From: a bacterium
GTDB lineage: Bacteria > Patescibacteriota > Minisyncoccia > Minisyncoccales > UBA10102
DNA length: 8,961 nucleotides
NCBI GenBank assembly: GCA_030699255.1
Contig: JAUYJR010000028.1
Coordinates: forward strand, 1 to 8,961
Direction of reading: 5' to 3'
Of the stretch, positions 5,616 to 8,961 are shown one piece after another; position 1 is the first letter of the stretch; each line of letters opens with the position of its first letter. Under the pieces are notes generated by a model. That model was given only the letters and a program-made list of their open reading frames with translations, searched no databases and was not told the origin of the DNA. A program made the translations under genes and the position numbers.

Positions 5616-6518
5616 ATGACATTAACAAATGTTAAAAAACTTTTCCTGACTCTTTCTGTCTTTGCAATGGTTCCCGTTGCTGTATTAGCAATAGAAACCG
5701 ATGTGTCAACACCCGTTTCAAACATTGACGTAATAGAGATTCCAATAAGTATTGATGCCGAAACAGGAGTCTCGGGAAGCGAGCCTGGAATTGAGATGAT
5801 CCGAGAAAAAGAAGGCATGATGCAGACGCGCGAGGAGGCTCAGAAGATGAGAGAACAGATGTTGCAGGAACAGCGCAAGGAGGTTGAGGCTCGCCAGCTT
5901 CAGACAAATGAAGTTCGCGCAATGCAACAAGAGAGAGCAATAGTCCCTATGCAAAACTTCCAAGAGAAGCGTGAGCATCTCTTGCAAGAACAGCAAGAGA
6001 AAAAAGAGGAGGTACTTTTGCGAGTGCGGGAGCGAACAACGCAAGCCCGTGAAGATGTGGAGGGTCGCATGGAAATGGCTCGCCAAAAGGCAGCAGAGGT
6101 TCTTGATGAGAGAAAAGCCGAACAGGCGGTTCGTCTAAATGAGCAGATCAATAAGCTCAATGAAAATCTCTCTCGTCGCTATTTTGGGCATCTCAACGCA
6201 TTAGAACTTGTGCTTGAGAAGGTTGAGAGCAGAATTGCTCTGATTGAAGAGGCGAAGGGAACAGATCTTTCCAACGCTCGATTGGTGGTAGAAGAGGCTC
6301 GCGATCGAGTTGCGGAAGCAATAGAAGCAATTGCGGTTCAGCAGGCAAAAATCTATGTTGTGGAAATTGAGTCTCTAGAAGGCGCAAGGCAGAGCCACCA
6401 GATGGCATTTGCGGAATTGAGGACGGATCATGCGGATCTTCGAGACAGGGTCCTTGGCGCTACAAGGAATCTTATGCGGGGCATAATGTTCCAACTCAAA
6501 GCTTCGGTGGAAGAGTAG
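5616..6518 (+). CDS. Secreted coiled-coil protein
   Basis: The 300-residue product starts with a clear Sec signal peptide: basic MTLTNVKK, hydrophobic LFLTLSVFAMVPVAV, and a probable cleavage after Ala25 (V-L-A / I-E). The frame stays open upstream to 5547, but those extra 23 residues would bury the signal. Mature residues about 59-182 are a long charged coiled coil rich in Glu, Gln, Arg and Met. The last 118 residues, beginning LNENLSRRYFGHLNALE, have the L-x-R/K-V-E-S-R-I ... D-x-S-x-A pattern that I recall from many secreted hypothetical proteins of Patescibacteria. There is no cysteine in the mature part and no membrane anchor or lipobox. It is probably cell-envelope or extracellular and of unknown role. 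It starts 77 bases after sod; a poor TACTGT -10 lies seven bases before the ATG. The next gene, also envelope-associated, follows 32 bases later. Confidence 0.75.
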   Translation: MTLTNVKKLFLTLSVFAMVPVAVLAIETDVSTPVSNIDVIEIPISIDAETGVSGSEPGIEMIREKEGMMQTREEAQKMREQMLQEQRKEVEARQLQTNEVRAMQQERAIVPMQNFQEKREHLLQEQQEKKEEVLLRVRERTTQAREDVEGRMEMARQKAAEVLDERKAEQAVRLNEQINKLNENLSRRYFGHLNALELVLEKVESRIALIEEAKGTDLSNARLVVEEARDRVAEAIEAIAVQQAKIYVVEIESLEGARQSHQMAFAELRTDHADLRDRVLGATRNLMRGIMFQLKASVEE

Positions 6519-6535
6519 AAGGAGAATACATGTAA
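6519..6535 (+). promoter_or_regulatory. Shine-Dalgarno followed by a start-stop ATG-TAA
   Basis: AAGGAG (6519-6524) is the best Shine-Dalgarno sequence in this part of the window. At five-base spacing it precedes ATG (6530-6532), which is immediately followed by TAA (6533-6535). It lies in the gap before the small membrane protein starting at 6551. It may be a minimal start-stop ORF affecting that gene's translation, or a relic of a former start. Confidence 0.3.
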
Positions 6536-6550
6536 CGAATTTACCGACTT

Positions 6551-6820
6551 ATGTCGAAAAATACTCTTATTGTTATTGCAACCATCCTTGGGTTGGCCAT
6601 TGTATGGGTGCTGGTTTCTACCATAACCCAAGATCGCTCCGGCCTTACGGCTCCTGAGCAGACAGAGCAGGTAGATCAACTTACTCCGGGAGATTCGGAA
6701 GAGGAGATTAACCAGGATATGGAAATACTTGAGGAAGACATGATGCGAATGGAAGCTGAAATGAATGAGACGATGTTGCAAATGGAGGCTGAAATGGAGG
6801 CCGAGTTTGGAACAGAGTAG
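6551..6820 (+). CDS. Small membrane-anchored acidic Met-rich protein
   Basis: I do not recognise the family. The 89-residue product has one N-terminal membrane segment (about residues 5-23, LIVIATILGLAIVWVLVS) after a short basic start, so the rest is probably outside the membrane. Residues 28-55 are Gln/Glu/Pro-rich and look disordered. Residues 56-86 form an acidic, Met-rich amphipathic helix or coiled coil with an 11-residue tandem repeat (RMEAEMNETML at 66-76 and QMEAEMEAEFG at 77-87). The Met-Glu richness could bind a partner helix or metal, but this is speculation. It follows the secreted coiled-coil gene at 32 bases and precedes a terminator, so the two are probably co-transcribed and may act together at the envelope. 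Confidence 0.65.
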   Translation: MSKNTLIVIATILGLAIVWVLVSTITQDRSGLTAPEQTEQVDQLTPGDSEEEINQDMEILEEDMMRMEAEMNETMLQMEAEMEAEFGTE

Positions 6821-6839
6821 GCTTGCATTCTCATAAAAG

Positions 6840-6873
6840 AAGAACCCCCGTTTCTGCGGGGGCTTCTTTTTTG
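6840..6873. terminator. Intrinsic terminator, possibly bidirectional
   Basis: CCCCCG (6845-6850) pairs with CGGGGG (6857-6862) across a six-base loop. The stem extends as GAA/TTC and AA/TT with one bulged C at 6863. Six T follow (6867-6872), and A-rich sequence lies on the other side. It ends the transcript of the small membrane protein, whose stop is 20 bases upstream, and the A-rich side means it could also work on the - strand. Confidence 0.85.
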
Positions 6874-6904
6874 TACTATCTTTGAATTACAAAATTCGCC
6901 ACCA

Positions 6905-7052
6905 CGTCATTGCGAGGGCGTTAGCCCGAAGCAATCTAAACTTCGAGCATATACTTTCAGAAGAGACCGCCATAAAATTCTGCTGAATTTTTGGCTCGAT
7001 CTCAGCGCCGTCGCGCTTGCGAACGTCCTTCTGAAAGCACATGCTCTGCGTT
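6905..7052 (-). repeat. 148-bp structured repeat, copy 2 (inverted)
   Basis: This is the reverse complement of 45-192, with one difference at 6921. The G-U-compatible RNA orientation of the outer stem (6945-6963 with 7028-7046) is the - strand here, whereas it is the + strand for copy 1. The surrounding element may run 6906-7075, since it begins GTCATT and ends AATGAC. No target-site duplication is evident. It lies between the terminator and the prmC promoter, so it is not within a transcribed gene of the visible operons. Confidence 0.9.
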
Positions 7053-7105
7053 GGTGAGGTATGGTTCAGAATGACAAGACAAAATGCATTCTGTAGCTTA
7101 AAGTG

Positions 7106-7121
7106 TGCTATATAAAACATA
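7106..7121 (+). promoter_or_regulatory. prmC promoter, extended -10, leaderless
   Basis: TGC (7106-7108) plus TATATA (7109-7114) forms an extended -10 ending seven bases before the ATG at 7122. No good -35 box is visible, as is common with extended -10 promoters, and there is no Shine-Dalgarno sequence. Confidence 0.55.
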
Positions 7122-8036
7122 ATGGAACAAGAAATACAGTGGATACTGCAAGAGAAGTACGGAGGTCGGGAGTGCCCGGAGTTTTTTGCTGATGTGGAGC
7201 GTCTTAAAGAAGGAGAGCATGTGGATTACATTATTGGATTTGCTTCCTTTTTGGATTGTCGTATCAATCTAGGTTCTCATCCCCTTATTCCGCGCCCGGA
7301 AACCGAGCACTGGACTGAACGGGTTATCTCAAATCTTTTGTCTTTTGATAGTATCTCTGATGTGAAGGAATGCCACTCTTCGGAAAGCTCTCGGAGTTCC
7401 GCCAGCATGGTCCCTCGAGCGAACGAAGTGAGTCGAGAGGGTGGCGGAACGAGAGCGCAGACCCCAAAATCTCGCTGGGATTTTGAGGGTCGGTTACCGA
7501 GAGTGGCGTTCCAAACATCGGAATGCCAACTGCGTGTACTGGATATCTTTGCGGGATCCGGATGTATTGGCATAGCTATTCTTGCTCATGTTCCGTTTGC
7601 AACAGTAGACTTTGCCGAGAAAGAAGAACGGCATCTCAAACAGATAGAAGAAAACGCAAAAGAAAACGGAATTGATCCTGCAAGATTTTGTGTTACGCAA
7701 TCAGATGTATTTTCCAATATTTCAGAAAGGTACAACCTTATTGTTGCAAATCCGCCATACATTGCTAAATCTCGCAGAGAGGGAGTACAGCAGTCCGTTC
7801 TCTTGCAGGAGCCTCATGAAGCTTTGTTTGCGAAAGAAGACGGTCTTGCTTTTATACGCCTGCTCATTAAGAACGCACCCAACTATCTTGAGGTGGGAGG
7901 TTCCTTGGTATTTGAGTTTGACGACTGGCAAAAACCCATCATTGAAGAGCTCCTCTCTCATTCGCAATTTTCTTTATGGCAGACACACAAAGATCAATAC
8001 GGTGCATGGCGCTGGTGCTCCGCTCATTTATGTTGA
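7122..8036 (+). CDS. prmC: Release factor glutamine N5-methyltransferase PrmC with in-frame insertion
   Basis: PrmC (HemK) methylates the glutamine of the GGQ motif in peptide-chain release factors. The 304-residue product shows a short N-terminal substrate-binding domain with LIPRPETE (residues 55-62), motif I VLDIFAGSGCIGIA (139-152) for S-adenosylmethionine, and the catalytic NPPY (210-213) that holds the glutamine. It ends with the usual EVGGSLVFEF-type strand (257-266). The linker between PRPETE and VLDI is about 76 residues, against about 16 in E. coli PrmC. Residues roughly 80-133 come from a palindromic DNA element at 7367-7512 with no stop in this frame, so the reading frame survives. 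Both domains are complete, so the enzyme is probably active with a flexible, low-complexity loop (e.g. SSESSRSSASMVPRANEVSR). No release-factor gene (prfA, its frequent neighbour) is in view. The TGA overlaps the -35 box of the next promoter. Confidence 0.9.
   Translation: MEQEIQWILQEKYGGRECPEFFADVERLKEGEHVDYIIGFASFLDCRINLGSHPLIPRPETEHWTERVISNLLSFDSISDVKECHSSESSRSSASMVPRANEVSREGGGTRAQTPKSRWDFEGRLPRVAFQTSECQLRVLDIFAGSGCIGIAILAHVPFATVDFAEKEERHLKQIEENAKENGIDPARFCVTQSDVFSNISERYNLIVANPPYIAKSRREGVQQSVLLQEPHEALFAKEDGLAFIRLLIKNAPNYLEVGGSLVFEFDDWQKPIIEELLSHSQFSLWQTHKDQYGAWRWCSAHLC
7367..7512 (+). repeat. Palindromic multi-hairpin element inserted in frame within prmC
   Basis: The ends are 13-bp inverted repeats (7367-7379 and 7500-7512, 12/13 matching), extending less perfectly to a GATGT/ACATC pair (7359-7363 and 7515-7519). 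Inside are two further palindromes. In one, 7387-7404 pairs with 7442-7456 (15 bp, with a three-base bulge GAG at 7394-7396) around a CCCTCGAGCG...GAGTCGAGAGGG core. The other is a short hairpin at about 7461-7490 (CCCCAAAATC with GATTTTGAGGG). A third copy of the end motif (GGAATGCCA, 7520-7528) follows the right end. The prmC frame and two - strand frames are open throughout. This recalls Rickettsia palindromic elements that insert into genes while keeping the frame, though the sequence itself is not one I can name. Confidence 0.8.
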
Positions 8037-8069
8037 GAGTTTTCCCTCTCAATGCTACAATTCCTCTAT
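8033..8069 (+). promoter_or_regulatory. Strong leaderless promoter of the coiled-coil gene
   Basis: TTGAGA (8033-8038, 5/6 to consensus) lies 17 bases before TACAAT (8056-8061), which is preceded by the extended element TGC (8053-8055). Eight bases separate the -10 from the ATG at 8070. The -35 box overlaps the prmC stop codon. This is the closest to consensus of all promoters in the window. Confidence 0.7.
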
Positions 8070-8435
8070 ATGAATGTACAACAGTTATTCTCTCATCTAC
8101 ACGAGAAAAAATCCCAACGGAGAAAGGTAAAAGAGGCGGTGCGAAGCGAACTGGAAAATGCTAAAGGGTATGGCGAGGTAAAAGAAAAGCTTGAGCTTCT
8201 CTTAAAGCAAAAGCGGGAGATCAAGCAGGAAGTTGCTCGGAAGAATGACGCGCTATTTTCCAAAGAGGAGCGATTGAGTAAAGAAATTACTGAGATTGAA
8301 GAACAGCTAAATGGAGCAGCTTTTTCCCAGCTTGTAAAGGGAAAGGATGTGACGGTTCGAGATCTCAAGAATGTTCCGTATGATCCTGTGGTGACGGTGA
8401 AATTTAAAAAAGCAGATGAGGGGCTTGGGTGGTAA
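8070..8435 (+). CDS. Short cytoplasmic coiled-coil protein, family unknown
   Basis: I do not recognise this 121-residue protein. Residues about 12-82 are a continuous highly charged helix rich in Lys and Glu with heptad-like spacing (e.g. VKEKLELLLKQKREIKQEV), so it is probably a coiled coil. The last 40 residues (LVKGKDVTVRDLKNVPYDPV and a GLGW end) look like a small folded or peptide-like tail. There is no signal peptide or membrane segment. An upstream in-frame ATG at 8052 would add six residues, but the -10 box TACAAT lies inside that extension and the transcript should start near 8070, so I chose 8070. It has its own strong promoter. The next gene begins 17 bases after its stop with a separate -10, so the two are adjacent rather than clearly co-transcribed. 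Confidence 0.7.
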   Translation: MNVQQLFSHLHEKKSQRRKVKEAVRSELENAKGYGEVKEKLELLLKQKREIKQEVARKNDALFSKEERLSKEITEIEEQLNGAAFSQLVKGKDVTVRDLKNVPYDPVVTVKFKKADEGLGW

Positions 8436-8441
8436 TACTTG

Positions 8442-8452
8442 TACAATACAAC
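8442..8452 (+). promoter_or_regulatory. Candidate -10 box of the dehydrogenase gene
   Basis: TACAAT (8442-8447) lies five bases before the ATG at 8453. The TG at 8440-8441 is adjacent rather than one base away, and no -35 is evident at the right distance. It fits the leaderless pattern of the other genes, but more weakly. Confidence 0.4.
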
Positions 8453-8961
8453 ATGGCAAACATATTTGTAACTCGCGCAATTCCTGAGATTGGAGTGAAG
8501 CTTCTCACGCAGAAGCGGCACAAGGTTTTGGTAAGTCCTCATGACAGGGTACTCTCAAAAAAGGAGGTGATTGCTATGGGCAAAGGATCGGAAGCCCTAC
8601 TCTGCCTGCTCACGGACACCATTGACGGAAAGGTGATGGATGGCGTTGGCTCCCAGTTAAAAGTTATTGCCAACTATGCTGTTGGTTTTGATAACATTGA
8701 TCTAAATGCTGCAAAAGAACGAAACATTATAGTAACAAATACTCCCGGAGTGCTAACTGAGACGGTGGCTGAGCACGCGGTGGCCCTGCTATTTGCTTTG
8801 GCTCGTCGCGTTATTGAAGCCGATAGGTTTATCCGAAAAGGAAAGTACAAGGGTTGGGCGCCAATGCTTTTTTTGGGAACTGGTATTGCGGGAAAAACAT
8901 TGGGAATTGTTGGCATGGGGCGAATAGGGGGAGAGATTGCAAAGCGTATGAATGGAGCCTT
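8453..8961 (+). CDS. D-2-hydroxyacid dehydrogenase (glyoxylate/hydroxypyruvate reductase-like), 5' part
   Basis: The window ends inside this gene, with 169 codons visible out of a usual 310-330. It belongs to the NAD(P)-dependent D-isomer 2-hydroxyacid dehydrogenases (glycerate dehydrogenase / glyoxylate reductase group). The N-terminal catalytic domain has the family sequence VIANYAVGFDNIDLNAAKERNI (split as VIANYAVG at 71-78 and FDNIDLNAAKERNI at 79-92), then TNTPGVLTETVAEHA (95-109) and the helix ALLFALARR. The dinucleotide fold starts with GKTLGIVGMGRIGGEIAKRM, and its GMGRIG (154-159) is the GxGxxG loop. The catalytic Arg, Glu and His that follow lie outside the window. Substrate cannot be fixed, but glycerate/hydroxypyruvate or glyoxylate is most likely. 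The start is supported by the family's beginning and by a TACAAT box five bases upstream. Confidence 0.9.
   Translation, partial: MANIFVTRAIPEIGVKLLTQKRHKVLVSPHDRVLSKKEVIAMGKGSEALLCLLTDTIDGKVMDGVGSQLKVIANYAVGFDNIDLNAAKERNIIVTNTPGVLTETVAEHAVALLFALARRVIEADRFIRKGKYKGWAPMLFLGTGIAGKTLGIVGMGRIGGEIAKRMNGA

Noticed and set aside
6906..7075. Target-site duplication around repeat copy 2
   Set aside because: The flanking bases (CCAC on one side, AAGA on the other) do not match, so no transposition footprint can be claimed.
7277..7573. 98-residue - strand open frame across prmC
   Set aside because: It exists because the palindromic insert is open in several frames; nothing suggests it is a gene.
1..8961. 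CRISPR array, tRNA or rRNA genes
   Set aside because: No regularly spaced direct repeats, no cloverleaf-like sequence with CCA end or T-loop consensus, and no rRNA segments were seen on either strand.

Overview
The window looks like bacterial chromosome from a reduced-genome lineage, most likely Candidate Phyla Radiation / Patescibacteria. This is inferred from several features together: a short YbaB, a CBS-domain protein fused to a ribosome-hibernation-like domain, a ROK kinase without the family zinc cysteines, secreted coiled-coil proteins of a type common in that group, and repeated -10 promoter boxes only 5-8 bases upstream of start codons, implying leaderless mRNAs. No single marker proves the assignment. 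No rRNA, tRNA, CRISPR array, transposase or phage gene was seen.

Layout. Positions 1-317 hold no gene except possibly the unidentifiable end of an upstream one; they contain copy 1 of a 148-bp structured repeat (45-192) and the ybaB promoter. A YbaB/EbfC protein (318-569, +) meets tail to tail, with a 12-bp overlap, a 386-residue four-CBS plus HPF/RaiA-like protein (558-1718, -). The best terminator for the ybaB transcript lies inside the coding region of that convergent gene. A 62-bp divergent promoter region follows, then a tightly packed + strand operon (1781-4899): ROK sugar kinase, four-helix membrane protein with an exact 73-residue internal duplication, small HExxH zincin, LOG-family (TIGR00730) protein and RsmE 16S rRNA methyltransferase. 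Its junctions are ATGA, a 2-base gap, TAATG and ATGA. A manganese-type superoxide dismutase (4921-5538) has its own extended -10 promoter. It is followed by a secreted coiled-coil protein (5616-6518) and a small acidic, Met-rich membrane-anchored protein (6551-6820), ended by an intrinsic terminator.

Positions 6821-7121 hold that terminator and copy 2 of the 148-bp repeat, inverted relative to copy 1 (147/148 identical), then the prmC promoter. prmC (7122-8036) is interrupted in frame by a roughly 146-bp multi-hairpin palindromic element, which lengthens the linker between its two domains by about 50-60 residues. A short coiled-coil protein (8070-8435) and the 5' part of a D-2-hydroxyacid dehydrogenase (8453 to the window end) follow.

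Functional threads: translation recurs (RsmE modifies 16S rRNA, PrmC modifies release factors, the CBS-HPF protein probably acts on ribosomes), alongside sugar phosphorylation, nucleotide-related chemistry (LOG) and oxidative defence (SOD). The most unusual material is non-genic: the inverted pair of folded repeats bounding 6.7 kb, the coding palindromic insert in prmC, and the terminator embedded opposite the CBS-HPF gene.
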